DNA from: Novosphingobium terrae
GTDB lineage: Bacteria; Pseudomonadota; Alphaproteobacteria; Sphingomonadales; Sphingomonadaceae
Direction: 5' to 3'
Assembly (NCBI RefSeq): GCF_017163935.1
Contig: NZ_JABVZR010000002.1
Span: 248,001-312,000, forward strand
DNA: 64,000 nucleotides
Below are positions 32,878-42,606 of the stretch, one piece after another; positions within the stretch are counted from its first letter, which is position 1, and each line of letters starts with the position of its first letter. The notes under the pieces are model-generated. The model had not been told where the DNA came from. It worked only from the letters and a program-made list of their open reading frames with translations, and ran no database searches. Made by a program: the position numbers and the translations under genes.

Positions 32878-33390
32878 TCAGACCACCACCGGTTCAGGCA
32901 GGCTCACGATCCGTGATGCGTGACCTTTCTCGCCCAGAAAGGCGATCAGATCGTAGAAGGGCACGGCGATGGTCGCCGTGTTGCGCAACGGATGGACGGC
33001 GATCCGCTCCGCATCCCTGAAGCTTTCGTCGAAAACAAGGCTCACGCTTTCCGGCGCCGCATTGACCACGGCCAGCGGCGTCACCGCGCCCGGCGTTACG
33101 CCCAGCAGGCGCTCCATGTCGTCGGCCTTGCCGAAGGAGAACTTACCCGCTCCAAGCACCTGCGCAAAGGCCTTCAGATCGGCGCGGCGTTCGCTGGGCA
33201 GCACGATCAGCCAGAAATGGCCGCTCTTGTCTTTCAGGAACAGGTTCTTGGTATGGGCGCCGGGCAGCGCCTCATGGATCGCCGCGCTTTCCTCGACGGT
33301 GAAGACCGCCGGATGTTCCAGCTTTTCGACAGCCACGCCGCGCTGTTCGAAGTCGCGATAGATTTCGTCTTCCGTCATCGTCAGTTCCAT
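32878..33390 (-). CDS. ProXp-ala/PrdX-type aminoacyl-tRNA trans-editing protein
   Basis: The 170-residue protein is a paralogue of the one at 26454: HPAVFTVEESAAIHEALPG, AHTKNLFLKDKSG with the conserved Lys, GVTPGAVTPLAVVN and HPLRNTATIAVPF. This family hydrolyses Ala- (and for relatives other small amino acids) mis-attached to tRNA-Pro. The likely start ATG 33390 overlaps the serine dehydratase stop (TGATG), so it is translationally coupled as the last gene of the glyA-sox-sdaA operon. Two further in-frame ATGs are nearby. Confidence 0.88.
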   Translation of the reverse strand: MELTMTEDEIYRDFEQRGVAVEKLEHPAVFTVEESAAIHEALPGAHTKNLFLKDKSGHFWLIVLPSERRADLKAFAQVLGAGKFSFGKADDMERLLGVTPGAVTPLAVVNAAPESVSLVFDESFRDAERIAVHPLRNTATIAVPFYDLIAFLGEKGHASRIVSLPEPVVV

Positions 33391-34748
33391 CAACATTCGG
33401 GGAAATTCACGGCAAGGCCACCCTGAGAGGTTTCCTTGTATTTGGCATGCATGTCGCTGCCGGTGCGCATCATGGTTTCGATCACCTGATCGAGCGAGAC
33501 GATATGCTTGCCATCGCCCCGCAGCGACAGCGAGGCAGCATTGATCGCCTTGACCGCGCCGAAGGCATTGCGCTCGATGCAGGGCACCTGCACCAGCCCG
33601 GCGATGGGGTCGCAGGTCATGCCGAGGTGATGCTCCATGGCGATTTCGGCGGCATTTTCGGCCTGCTGGTTGCTGGCGCCCATGGCGATGGCCATGCCTG
33701 CCGCCGCCATGGCGCTGGCCGTGCCGACCTCGCCCTGACAGCCCACTTCCGCCCCCGAAATCGAGGCATTCAGCTTGGTCAGCACGCCGATGGCGCTGGC
33801 GGCCAGCAGGAAATCATGCATGCCCGCCCGGTTCGCATCGGGCCAGAAATCGCGATAATAGCGCAGCACCGCCGGCACCACGCCCGCAGCACCATTGGTG
33901 GGCGCGGTCACCACCTTGCCGCCTGCCGCATTCTCCTCATTCACCGCAATGGCGAAGAGGCTGATGTGGTCCATGATGTTGTGCGGGGCCTGCCGGTTGC
34001 GAAAGCGGTCGCCATCCAGCTTCTGACGCAGCTTCATCGCGCGGCGCGGCACTTTCAGGCGCCCGGGCAGGATGCCATCGGTGCTCATACCCCGGTCGAT
34101 GCAGTTCATCATCACCGCGATCACCCGGTCGAGATAATCGTCCAGCTCCGCCGGAGAGGTCTTGGCATGCTCATTGGCGCGCATCACCTCGGGGATGGTC
34201 AGGCCGTTCTGCTCGCAGATTTCCAGCAGTTCGACGCCGGTGCGGAAGGGGAAAGGCGGCTGCGCCTCATCCTCCAGCGCGGCATCGCCCACCATATCCT
34301 CGGGCACGATGAAGCCGCCGCCGATCGAGCACCAGCGCTGGGCCAGCACCTCGCCGCCCTCATCGTCCAGCGCCCGGAAGCGCAGGGTGTTGGGGTGGAC
34401 CGGGGTTTCGCTGCCACGGTCGAAGTAGATGTCGCTGTCAGGGTCGAAGGTGATCTCCCTCCCCCCGATCCGCAGCCGCCTGGTTTCGCGCGCCGCCTCC
34501 ACCACGGTGTCGATCTGCTCGGGCTCGATGGTGTCGGGCAGGAAACCGGCAAGGCCGAGGACCACCGCCTTGTCGGTGACATGCCCCGTCCCCGTCCAGG
34601 CCAGCGAGCCGAGCAGATCGCATTGCACCTTGCTGAAAGAGAGCCCCTTCAACGCCTGGGCAAAGCTGTGCCCCGCCTTCATCGGCCCCACCGTATGGGA
34701 CGAGGACGGCCCGATGCCGACGCGGAACAGATCTCTCACCCCCAGCAT
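33390..34748 (-). CDS. sdaA: L-serine ammonia-lyase (iron-sulfur serine dehydratase)
   Basis: This 452-residue protein converts L-serine to pyruvate and ammonia with a [4Fe-4S] cluster. It carries the family motif [16 protein letters not shown] at residues 8-23 and the cluster-binding Cys regions [15 protein letters not shown] and [18 protein letters not shown]. Length matches the single-chain SdaA/SdaB type. It begins 3 bases after soxG and overlaps the following ProXp gene by one base. Its place downstream of glyA and the sarcosine oxidase genes means it drains the serine formed from sarcosine and glycine into pyruvate. Confidence 0.95.
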   Translation of the reverse strand: MLGVRDLFRVGIGPSSSHTVGPMKAGHSFAQALKGLSFSKVQCDLLGSLAWTGTGHVTDKAVVLGLAGFLPDTIEPEQIDTVVEAARETRRLRIGGREITFDPDSDIYFDRGSETPVHPNTLRFRALDDEGGEVLAQRWCSIGGGFIVPEDMVGDAALEDEAQPPFPFRTGVELLEICEQNGLTIPEVMRANEHAKTSPAELDDYLDRVIAVMMNCIDRGMSTDGILPGRLKVPRRAMKLRQKLDGDRFRNRQAPHNIMDHISLFAIAVNEENAAGGKVVTAPTNGAAGVVPAVLRYYRDFWPDANRAGMHDFLLAASAIGVLTKLNASISGAEVGCQGEVGTASAMAAAGMAIAMGASNQQAENAAEIAMEHHLGMTCDPIAGLVQVPCIERNAFGAVKAINAASLSLRGDGKHIVSLDQVIETMMRTGSDMHAKYKETSQGGLAVNFPEC

Positions 34749-34751
34749 GGA

Positions 34752-35330
34752 TCAGCCCTCTTCCTCAGCGATGCGCAGCAGCCCTTCAACATAGCGCGCG
34801 AAGGACCGCCAGACCTCGATATGGAAGCTGTGAGCGCCAGTGCGCCACAGCACCACCTCGGCCTTGTCATACATGGTGCGGGTGCAGGCACCGACCGGGA
34901 AGGCGCTCTCACGCAGATCGAGCGCGCAGCCGCTGGCCAGCAGATCCTCGACATGCGGGCTGTCCAGCCCCAGCGCAACCTGACGATGGCTGACATCGAC
35001 CAGCGCGACCAAAGCATCACCCAGCTTCTCCTGAACCGAGCTGGCCCAGCCATCATGCGGCTCGCTGGAGATCAGCAGCCATTCGTCAGGCCCCAGCCAG
35101 AGCGCGCTCAGATCATCCTGCGTGGCGGAGCGGTTGGCCTCGCGCGGCAGGGTGATGCCAAGGCGCTCGCTCACCGTGTCGATAAGGTCATCCGAGACGC
35201 GCAGCACGGCGCGCCCGAAATGGCCCAGCGGCGCGATGGTCTTGCTCTTGCCCGTGAAGGGCGAGGCGACAGCGGCGCTGCTCGCCTCCTTGACGGAGGC
35301 GGCAGGCGAAACAAGAGTCAGCTCAGACAT
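34752..35330 (-). CDS. soxG: Sarcosine oxidase, gamma subunit
   Basis: The 192-residue protein is the small GCV-T-like subunit of heterotetrameric sarcosine oxidase (DDLSALWLGPDEWLLIS, ALVALVDVSHRQVAL, CALDLRESAFPVGACTRTMYDKAEVVLWR). ATG 35330 overlaps the last 8 bases of soxA; the frame continues upstream to 35501 but only within soxA coding sequence. It is the fifth gene of the operon. Confidence 0.93.
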   Translation of the reverse strand: MSELTLVSPAASVKEASSAAVASPFTGKSKTIAPLGHFGRAVLRVSDDLIDTVSERLGITLPREANRSATQDDLSALWLGPDEWLLISSEPHDGWASSVQEKLGDALVALVDVSHRQVALGLDSPHVEDLLASGCALDLRESAFPVGACTRTMYDKAEVVLWRTGAHSFHIEVWRSFARYVEGLLRIAEEEG

Positions 35331-38300
35331 TGACGCGGGCACCTTCCGGATCGAAGAAAACAGTGGGCGCAACCTGCACCCCAAGCACGCCCTCGGGCAT
35401 CGGCACATAGAGGCTTTCGCCCAGCCGCCCGCGCCCGCCGCGCACCAGCGCCAGAGCAATGGGCTTGCCCAGCACCGCGCTGTAATAGGATGAGGTGACA
35501 TGGCCGATCGGCACCTTGGGCGCCGCAGGATCGACGATCTGCGCGCCCTCCTCCAGCACGGTGCGCCCGTCGCTGGAGATCAGGCCGACCAGCTGCTTGC
35601 GGTCCGGCGAGGTGAGCGCCGGGCGCTGCAAGGATCGCTTGCCCACGAAATCAGGCTTGGCCTTGCCGATGGCCCAGCTCAGGCCCGCGTCATCGGGCGT
35701 GACCGTGCCGTCCGTCTCCTGACCGACGATGATGTAGCCCTTTTCGGCGCGCAACACGTGCATCGTCTCGGTGCCATAGGGCACCATGTCGAAGGCCTTG
35801 CCGCGCTCCCAGATCGCTTCCCAGACTTGGCGGCCATAGCCAGCGGGCACATTGACCTCGAAGCCCAGCTCGCCGGTGAAGCTGACGCGCATCAGGCGCA
35901 GCGGCACGCCGCAGATCTTGCCGTCGCCGATGCTCATATGCGGGAAGGCTTCGGCCGAGATGTCGAGATCCTCGATCAGCGGCGCGATCACCTCGCGGGC
36001 CTTGGGGCCCTGCACCGCGATCACCGACCATTGCTCGGTGGTGGAGGTCAGCCAGACCTTCAGCTCGCCCCATTCGGTCTGGAGGTAATCCTCCATCATG
36101 TTGAGCACGCGCGCCGCGCCGCCCGTCGTGGTGGTGACGTGGAAGCGGTCCTTGGCCACGCGGCCCACCACGCCATCGTCCATGACAAAGCCGTCTTCGC
36201 GCAGCAGCACGCCATAGCGGCATTTGCCCACGCCCAGCTTGGTCCAGGCGTTGACGAAGAAGCGGTTCATGAACTCGGCGGCATCGGGCCCGACGATCTC
36301 GATCTTGCCCAGCGTGGAGGCGTCGAAGATGCCCACGCTCTTGCGCACGCCGACGCATTCGCGGTTGACGGCGGCGTGCAGATCCTCGCCCCTTTTGGGG
36401 AAGTAATGCGCGCGCTTCCAGTTGCCCACATCCTCGAAGGCCGCGCCCTGCCCGACCGCCCAGTCGTTGATGGCCGTGACGCGCGCCGGATCGAACAGCA
36501 TGCCGCGCGCATGGCCCGCCAGCGTGCCGAAGGTGATCGGCGTATAGGGCGTGCGGAAGGTGGTGAGGCCGATCTGCGGAATGGAGCGCCCCGTCGCTTC
36601 GGACACGATGCCCAGCGCGTTGATGTTGGAGAGCTTGCCCTGATCGGTCGCCATGCCGGTGGTGGTGTAGCGCTTCACATGCTCGATGGAGAGGAAGCCC
36701 TCACGCGTGGCCAGCACGATGTCCTTGGCGGTGACGTCGTTCTGCCAGTCGACAAAGGCCTTGGCCTTGCTGAGATCGGCGGAGGTCGGCGCCGCGCCCA
36801 GATAGCCACCAGAACCGATGGCATGCTTGAGCGTAACCTGTGGATAGGCGGCAGGTCCGGCGGGGGTGAAACCGGCAGCCTGAGCAGCCTCGCGCCCAGC
36901 ATCCACACCATCGGCCAGAGCCTCGGCCAGAGCAAAGCGACCGCGCGAGGCACCGGCAGAGCGTTCAGCCTCGGCGGATTCGCCGGGCAGATAGGCCTGA
37001 AGCTTGTTATCCCACACCAGCTTGCCGCGCGACTGCGAGAAGAGATGCACGCTGGGGGTGAAGCCGCCCGCCATCAGCACCACGTCGCAGGCGAAATTGC
37101 TGCGGAAGCCTTCCGCCGTGACGGTGATGGACGAGACGCGCAGCTTGCCCGAAGTGCCCTCGATCTTCGCATCGGTCAGCACATTCAGACCAGCCTGCAC
37201 GGCGCGATCCGACACCACCGAACGGCCACGAATATCGGCGATCACGGCGATCTCTACACCGGCGGCCTTCAGCTCATGCGCCGCGCGATAACCGCTGTCA
37301 TGCGCGGTGACGACAGCCACCTTCTGGCCCACGGCCACGCCATATTCCTGCAGATAGCTGCGCGCGGCATCGGCCAGCATGATGCCGGGGCGGTCGTTTT
37401 CGGGGAAGACCAGCGGGCGCTCGATGGCGCCGGTGGCAATCACCACCTGCGCGGCGCGCACCTGCCACAGACGTTCACGCGGGGCACCCTTGGCCAGCAC
37501 GGCCAGATGATCGGTCAGCTTTTCGCACAGGCCGATCCAGTTGTGCGGATAATAGCCAAAAGCGATGGTGCGCGGCAGCAGGGTGACGTTGGGCTGGGCC
37601 TTCAGGAACTCCAGCACCTCATTGCGCCATGCGCCTGCCGAGAACCAGTTTTCGCCGTCGCCGCTGATGCCCTGACCACTGATATTCGTGTCGGCGGCGG
37701 CCAGCAGCGAGCCACCCATCACCGGGCGGTCATCGGCCAGGATCACGCGCGCGCCGGTGGCGGCGGCTTCCTTCGCGGCGGCCAGACCCGCCGGGCCCGC
37801 GCCGATCACCAGCACGTCGCAATGGGCATAACGCTGGGTGTAGACATCGGGATCGGGCTGGCTGGGGGCGATGCCCAGACCGGCGGCCTCCCGGATGCGC
37901 GGCTCATACCATTTGTCCCAGGCGCTTTTGGGCCACATGAAGGTCTTGTAGTAGAAGCCCGCCGGGATGAAGCGGCTAAGGAATTTGTCGTTCACCTCCA
38001 TCCGGTCGTTTTCGAGGCTGGGGTTGCGGTTCTGGCTGACCGCGTTCAGCCCCTCATACAGCTCCACCTGCGTGGCCAGCAGATTGGGCGTGTAGCGCGC
38101 GGCGTCGCGGCGGATGCCGACCAGCGCATTGGGCTCATCGGCGCCAATGCCCAGAATGCCGCGCGGGCGGTGGTACTTGAACGAGCGGCCCACCAGATGC
38201 ACACCATTGGCCAGCAGCGCCGAGGCAAGCGTATCGCCTTGGTGGCCGGTGTAGCTCTTGCCGTCGAAGGTGAAGGTGAGAAGGCGCGAGCGGTCGATGC

Positions 38301-38334
38301 GACCGTGGCCCTTGATGCGGAAGTGCTTGCTCAT
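35323..38334 (-). CDS. soxA: Sarcosine oxidase, alpha subunit
   Basis: This 1003-residue protein is the large subunit of heterotetrameric sarcosine oxidase. It begins with a 2Fe-2S-ferredoxin-like fold remnant (TFDGKSYTGHQGDTLASALLANG), then a pyridine-nucleotide-disulfide-type domain with VLVIGAGPAGLAAAKEAAATG around residues 173-193 and FPENDRPGIM. A C-terminal aminomethyltransferase (GCV-T) domain of about 370 residues binds tetrahydrofolate (FDASTLGKIEIVGPDAAEF, YGTETMHVLRAEKGYIIVGQ). The enzyme demethylates sarcosine to glycine, H2O2 and methylene-THF. It overlaps soxD by 4 bases and soxG by 8. Confidence 0.96.
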   Translation of the reverse strand: MSKHFRIKGHGRIDRSRLLTFTFDGKSYTGHQGDTLASALLANGVHLVGRSFKYHRPRGILGIGADEPNALVGIRRDAARYTPNLLATQVELYEGLNAVSQNRNPSLENDRMEVNDKFLSRFIPAGFYYKTFMWPKSAWDKWYEPRIREAAGLGIAPSQPDPDVYTQRYAHCDVLVIGAGPAGLAAAKEAAATGARVILADDRPVMGGSLLAAADTNISGQGISGDGENWFSAGAWRNEVLEFLKAQPNVTLLPRTIAFGYYPHNWIGLCEKLTDHLAVLAKGAPRERLWQVRAAQVVIATGAIERPLVFPENDRPGIMLADAARSYLQEYGVAVGQKVAVVTAHDSGYRAAHELKAAGVEIAVIADIRGRSVVSDRAVQAGLNVLTDAKIEGTSGKLRVSSITVTAEGFRSNFACDVVLMAGGFTPSVHLFSQSRGKLVWDNKLQAYLPGESAEAERSAGASRGRFALAEALADGVDAGREAAQAAGFTPAGPAAYPQVTLKHAIGSGGYLGAAPTSADLSKAKAFVDWQNDVTAKDIVLATREGFLSIEHVKRYTTTGMATDQGKLSNINALGIVSEATGRSIPQIGLTTFRTPYTPITFGTLAGHARGMLFDPARVTAINDWAVGQGAAFEDVGNWKRAHYFPKRGEDLHAAVNRECVGVRKSVGIFDASTLGKIEIVGPDAAEFMNRFFVNAWTKLGVGKCRYGVLLREDGFVMDDGVVGRVAKDRFHVTTTTGGAARVLNMMEDYLQTEWGELKVWLTSTTEQWSVIAVQGPKAREVIAPLIEDLDISAEAFPHMSIGDGKICGVPLRLMRVSFTGELGFEVNVPAGYGRQVWEAIWERGKAFDMVPYGTETMHVLRAEKGYIIVGQETDGTVTPDDAGLSWAIGKAKPDFVGKRSLQRPALTSPDRKQLVGLISSDGRTVLEEGAQIVDPAAPKVPIGHVTSSYYSAVLGKPIALALVRGGRGRLGESLYVPMPEGVLGVQVAPTVFFDPEGARVNV

Positions 38335-38615
38335 GACCGTGTCACCTCGGGAGCCTTCTCGCCCACCTTGTAGGTGGCGAGGAAATGGTCGGTGCGCGTG
38401 TCGCGCAGGGCGTTGAAGAAGCGGGCACAGCCGTGGAGATGGCGCCAGCGCTCGGCATGCACGCCCTTGGTGTTCTCGCGCAGGTAGAGATAGCCGGTCC
38501 AGTCCTCGTCATTGAGGTCGGCGGGCTGCACCGGGCGGTCGATATGGGCCTGGCCACCATAGGCGAATTCCAGTTCCGGGCGTTCCCCGCAATAGGGGCA
38601 GTTGATGATGAGCAT
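38331..38615 (-). CDS. soxD: Sarcosine oxidase, delta subunit
   Basis: The 94-residue zinc-binding delta subunit shows the metal ligands CPYCGER at residues 6-12 and a HLHGCARFF segment further on, with RPVQPADLNDEDW typical of SoxD. ATG 38615 follows soxB by 11 bases and its stop overlaps soxA (ATGA). A longer frame to 38795 lies within soxB and is not used. Confidence 0.93.
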   Translation of the reverse strand: MLIINCPYCGERPELEFAYGGQAHIDRPVQPADLNDEDWTGYLYLRENTKGVHAERWRHLHGCARFFNALRDTRTDHFLATYKVGEKAPEVTRS

Positions 38616-38626
38616 GATGCGCCTCT

Positions 38627-39880
38627 TTAGTGGGCGACGGCCGCGGCGGCGGCTTCGTCGATCATGAATCCATCGCGGAAACGCTCGATCGTGTAGGGAG
38701 CGTTGATCGGATGCGGCTCGTCCTTCGCGATGGTATGCGCGAAGAGATGCGCGGCGCCCGGCGTGGCCTTGAAGCCGCCCGTGCCCCAGCCGCAATTGAC
38801 ATAGAGCCCCTTGACCGGCGTCTTGGCGATGATCGGCGAGCGGTCGGGCGTCACGTCCACGATGCCGCCCCAGTTGCGCAGCATCCGCATGCGGCGGAAC
38901 TGCGGGAACAGCTCGCAGATCGCTTCCAGCGTATGAGTGGCGATGTGCAGGCCGCCGCGCTGGGTGTAGCTGGTGTAGATATCCGTGCCCGCGCCGATCA
39001 CCAGCTCGCCCTTGTCGGACTGGCTCATATAGGCGTGGATGGTGTTGGACATCACCACACAGGGGAAGATCGGCTTGACGGGTTCGGACACCAGCGCCTG
39101 AAGCGGATAGCTTTCAAGCGGCAGGCGTACATCGGCCATGCCCATCACCACGCTGGTATGGCCCGCCGCCGAAACGCCGACCTTGCGCGAACCGATAAAG
39201 CCGCGCGTGGTCTCCACGCCCAGCACGGCGCCATTGGCGTCGCGGCGGATGCCGGTGACTTCGCAATTCTCGATGATGTCCACGCCCAGCGCATCGGCGG
39301 CGCGGGCATAGCCCCAGGCCACCGCGTCATGGCGCGCCGTGCCGCCGCGACGCTGAAGCGCCGCGCCCAGCACCGGATAGCGCACATTGGGATCGATGTT
39401 GAGCGAGGGGCAGAACTCCTGCGCCTGCTCGGGGGTCAGCCATTCATTGTCGACGCCATTGATGCGGTTGGCATGGACGTGGCGCTTGAACACCTGAATG
39501 TCATGGATGTTATGCGCCAGCATCATCACGCCGCGCTGCGAGAACATCACATTGTAGTTCAGCTCCTGGCTCAGCCCTTCCCAGAGCTGAAGCGCGTGAT
39601 CGTAGAGCGCCGCGCTCTCGTCGAAGAGATAGTTGGAGCGGATGATGGTGGTGTTGCGGCCGGTGTTGCCGCCCCCGATCCAGCCCTTTTCCAGCACCGC
39701 CACATTGGTGATGCCATGGACCTTGGCGAGGTAATAGGCCGCGCCAAGGCCATGCCCGCCGCCACCGACGATGATGGCGTCATAGCCGGGCTTGGGCTGG
39801 GCATTGCGCCACTGGGGTTTCCACCCCTGATGGCGGCCAAGCCCGTGGCGCAGAAGGGAAAGTGCGGAAAAGCGCTGCAT
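38627..39880 (-). CDS. soxB: Sarcosine oxidase, beta subunit
   Basis: This 417-residue subunit has the DAO-type FAD fold ([21 protein letters not shown] about residues 33-53), the [14 protein letters not shown] segment, and [19 protein letters not shown] near the C-terminus. It carries the sarcosine oxidation site and, in characterised homologues, the covalent FMN. It lies 24 bases after glyA. Confidence 0.95.
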   Translation of the reverse strand: MQRFSALSLLRHGLGRHQGWKPQWRNAQPKPGYDAIIVGGGGHGLGAAYYLAKVHGITNVAVLEKGWIGGGNTGRNTTIIRSNYLFDESAALYDHALQLWEGLSQELNYNVMFSQRGVMMLAHNIHDIQVFKRHVHANRINGVDNEWLTPEQAQEFCPSLNIDPNVRYPVLGAALQRRGGTARHDAVAWGYARAADALGVDIIENCEVTGIRRDANGAVLGVETTRGFIGSRKVGVSAAGHTSVVMGMADVRLPLESYPLQALVSEPVKPIFPCVVMSNTIHAYMSQSDKGELVIGAGTDIYTSYTQRGGLHIATHTLEAICELFPQFRRMRMLRNWGGIVDVTPDRSPIIAKTPVKGLYVNCGWGTGGFKATPGAAHLFAHTIAKDEPHPINAPYTIERFRDGFMIDEAAAAAVAH

Positions 39881-39904
39881 GGGAGCGTACTTTCGTAAAA
39901 GGGA

Positions 39905-41212
39905 TCAGCCGCGCGCGGTGTCGTAGATCGGATAGCGGGCGCACAGGGCAACCACCTCGGAGCGGACCTCGCGGATCAGCGCATCGGGCACCTCGCCCTG
40001 CGAGGCGGCATCGAGGATGCGGTTGATCAGCTGGCCGACTTCCTCGAAAGCCGCCGCATCGAAGCCGCGCGTGGTGAGCGCGCCCGAACCCAGACGAATG
40101 CCAGATGTCACGAAAGGTTTCTCCGGATCGAAGGGGATGCCGTTCTTGTTGCAGGTGATGCCCGCCTCATCGAGGACATGCTCGGCCAGCTTGCCGGTCA
40201 GGCCCTTGGGGCGCAGATCGACCAGCACGACATGGGTATCGGTGCCGCCCGAGACGATCTTGTAGCCATTGCGCTCCAGCACGGCGGCCAGGGTCTTGGC
40301 GTTCTCGATCACGCGGCGGGCGTAATCGGCGAAATCGGGGCGCAGCGCCTCGCCGAAGGCCACGGCCTTGGCGGCGATCACATGTTCAAGCGGGCCACCC
40401 TGAATGCCGGGGAAGATCGCCGAGTTGAACTTCTTCGCCAGCGCCTCGTCATTGGTGAGGATCAGGCCGCCACGCGGACCACGCAGCGTCTTGTGCGTGG
40501 TGGAGGTGACGACATGGGCGTGTTCGATCGGGTTGGGATGCTGGCCACCGGCCACCAGACCCGAGAAATGCGCCATATCGACCATCAGCTTGGCATCGAC
40601 CGAATCCGCGATCTCACGGAAGCGCTTGAAGTCGATCTGGCGCGGATAGGCCGAACCGCCCGCGATGATCAGCTTGGGGTGGTACTCCTGAGCCAGCGCG
40701 GCGACGGCATCGTAATCGATGCGCTGATCGTCCTCACGCACGCCATACTGCACGGCGTTGAGCCACTTGCCCGAGAAGGTGGGCGCGGCCCCATGGGTGA
40801 GGTGGCCGCCATGGGCAAGGCTCATGCCCAGCAGCGTGTCGCCGGGCTGAAGCAGGGCGTACTGCACCGCCATATTGGCCTGAGCGCCCGAATGCGGCTG
40901 AACATTGGCGAATTGCGCACCGAACAGGCGGCAGGCGCGGTCAATGGCGAGCTGTTCGGTGACATCGACATGCTCGCAGCCACCGTAATAGCGCTTGCCC
41001 GGATAGCCCTCGGCGTACTTGTTGGTCAGCACCGAGCCCTGCGCCTGAAGCACGGCGGTCGAGACGATGTTTTCCGAAGCGATCAGCTCCAGCTTGTCAC
41101 GCTGGCGGCCCAGTTCGGCGTTGATCGCGGCATCGACAACGGGGTCGGCCTCAGCCAGCTGGCCGCCGAAAAAAGGCGCAACTGTAACGTCGAGAGAAGC
41201 GGTGGTTGCCAT
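39905..41212 (-). CDS. glyA: Serine hydroxymethyltransferase
   Basis: The 435-residue PLP enzyme interconverts glycine plus methylene-THF and serine plus THF. The PLP Lys lies in [14 protein letters not shown] (Lys241), and the [11 protein letters not shown] and [14 protein letters not shown] motifs are intact. ATG 41212 has AGAGGAT 8 bases upstream. It heads the operon and uses the glycine and the methylene-THF made by sarcosine oxidase. It is probably an operon-specific copy rather than the housekeeping gene. I looked for a glycine riboswitch in the 215 bases upstream and found none. Confidence 0.96.
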   Translation of the reverse strand: MATTASLDVTVAPFFGGQLAEADPVVDAAINAELGRQRDKLELIASENIVSTAVLQAQGSVLTNKYAEGYPGKRYYGGCEHVDVTEQLAIDRACRLFGAQFANVQPHSGAQANMAVQYALLQPGDTLLGMSLAHGGHLTHGAAPTFSGKWLNAVQYGVREDDQRIDYDAVAALAQEYHPKLIIAGGSAYPRQIDFKRFREIADSVDAKLMVDMAHFSGLVAGGQHPNPIEHAHVVTSTTHKTLRGPRGGLILTNDEALAKKFNSAIFPGIQGGPLEHVIAAKAVAFGEALRPDFADYARRVIENAKTLAAVLERNGYKIVSGGTDTHVVLVDLRPKGLTGKLAEHVLDEAGITCNKNGIPFDPEKPFVTSGIRLGSGALTTRGFDAAAFEEVGQLINRILDAASQGEVPDALIREVRSEVVALCARYPIYDTARG

Positions 41213-41427
41213 GTTCAGATCCTCTGCGAGATGGTCTGCGTTATCCGTGAGAGGCAGCTTGCGCGCCAATCGCCGGGCCCGCTCGGATATCCGCGCCGAT
41301 CTGCTTGAACATTTGCGTCAATGGGAAAATTCAAGGACGGAAAGCGGCGGCGCGACAGGCCACCGCGGGAAGCAGCCCCGGCCTCACATCCACCAATGCT
41401 TGAAACGGATGCCCCGACCGGCAGGGC

Positions 41428-42606
41428 TCAGCCTGGCGCGGCGCCCTGCGTCTGCACCTGCAGCGCATAGAGCGACTGCCCGCAGCACATCATCAGCATG
41501 TTGCGCTTGGGGCCCGCAAAGGTGAGGTTGGCGCAGAGTTGCGGCAGGCGGATGCGCCCGATCAGCTTCCCTGCGGGCGACAGCACCTGCACACCGCCAT
41601 AGCCCAGCGGCCCGTTCACCCCGCACCACAGATTGCCGTTCACATCGGCGCGAAACCCGTCCGGGCTGCATTTCACGCCATCGACCACCATATCGCTGAA
41701 CAGCCGCTGCCGGCTGACGGTCCTGCCGTTCACATCGAAGGCATAGATCACCGATTTGCCGCCCGCATGGTTGTCCCCCGGCGCCTTGCCGGTGCTGGCC
41801 ACATAGAGCGTCCTGAAATCGGGCGAAAAGGCGATGCCATTGGGGTCGGGCAAGTCCTTCTCGTCGATCACCTTGCTGATCGAGCCATCCGCATCCACCC
41901 GGTAGCAATGGCCCGGCCCGCGCGCGCGACCACCGACCATGCCCGCCAGCTCTGAACCGATCCGGGGGTTGATCCGCCCTGCCGGATTGGTCTGCCCGCC
42001 CGCGAAATCGGGATGGCCTTCCGACAGCGTGTCGCCATAGGCCGGATCGGTGAACCAGACGCTGCCATCGGCATGAACGGCGATGTCATTGGGCGAGTTG
42101 AGCGGTTTGCCCTCGAAACTGTCAGCCAGCACGGTGACGGTGCCGTCATGCTCATGCCGCACGATCCGGCGGAACAGATCCTCGCAGGTGATCTGCCGCC
42201 CCTGCGCATCGAAGGCATTGCCGTTGGAATTGAACGAGGGGGAGCGGAAGGTGGTCACCTCACCCGTCTCCCAGATGTAGCGATACTGCTTGTCGGCCTG
42301 CACATCGCTGAAGACCAGATACTGGCCTTGCGAGGACCATGCGGGCCCTTCCAGCCAGAGGCCCTTGTCCCAGATGCGGCGGATCTGCGTGATGCCCAGC
42401 AGCAGGTCGTTGAAGGCGGGATCAAGGACGATGATGTCCGGATCGGGATAGATCACCGGATCGGCACCCGGCCCCCAGGCGCGCGGCGGATCGGTGATCA
42501 CGCTGCGCGGCTGCGGCCTGCCCATCGCGCCCTGCGCCAGCGCCGCGGAAGGCAGGCATGCGGCGGCGCCCAGCAGGCCCAGCGTGGTGCGTCGATTGAC
42601 AATCAT
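41428..42606 (-). CDS. SMP-30/gluconolactonase-family exported protein
   Basis: The 392-residue protein has a twin-arginine-like leader (NRRTTLGLLGAAACLPSAALA, residues 4-24, split by the cleavage near ALA-Q) and a six-bladed beta-propeller with SMP-30 hallmarks: GLWLEGPAWSSQGQYLVFSD, LNSPNDIAVHADGSVWFTDP and DPNGIAFSPDFRTLYVAS. Such proteins hydrolyse sugar lactones. AAGGAG precedes ATG 42606, which overlaps the MFS stop (ATGA). With the transporter it forms a two-gene unit that may hydrolyse a periplasmic lactone before or during uptake. Confidence 0.88.
   Translation of the reverse strand: MIVNRRTTLGLLGAAACLPSAALAQGAMGRPQPRSVITDPPRAWGPGADPVIYPDPDIIVLDPAFNDLLLGITQIRRIWDKGLWLEGPAWSSQGQYLVFSDVQADKQYRYIWETGEVTTFRSPSFNSNGNAFDAQGRQITCEDLFRRIVRHEHDGTVTVLADSFEGKPLNSPNDIAVHADGSVWFTDPAYGDTLSEGHPDFAGGQTNPAGRINPRIGSELAGMVGGRARGPGHCYRVDADGSISKVIDEKDLPDPNGIAFSPDFRTLYVASTGKAPGDNHAGGKSVIYAFDVNGRTVSRQRLFSDMVVDGVKCSPDGFRADVNGNLWCGVNGPLGYGGVQVLSPAGKLIGRIRLPQLCANLTFAGPKRNMLMMCCGQSLYALQVQTQGAAPG

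Noticed and set aside
35500..38373. 957-codon open frame antisense to soxA
   Set aside because: It is a GC-rich shadow of soxA and has no recognisable family.
38616..38795. Longer start for soxD
   Set aside because: The extension lies wholly inside soxB and lacks similarity to SoxD; the Cys motif starts near residue 6 of the shorter form.
41213..41427. Possible glycine riboswitch ahead of glyA
   Set aside because: The conserved glycine-riboswitch blocks were looked for on the minus strand and not found.
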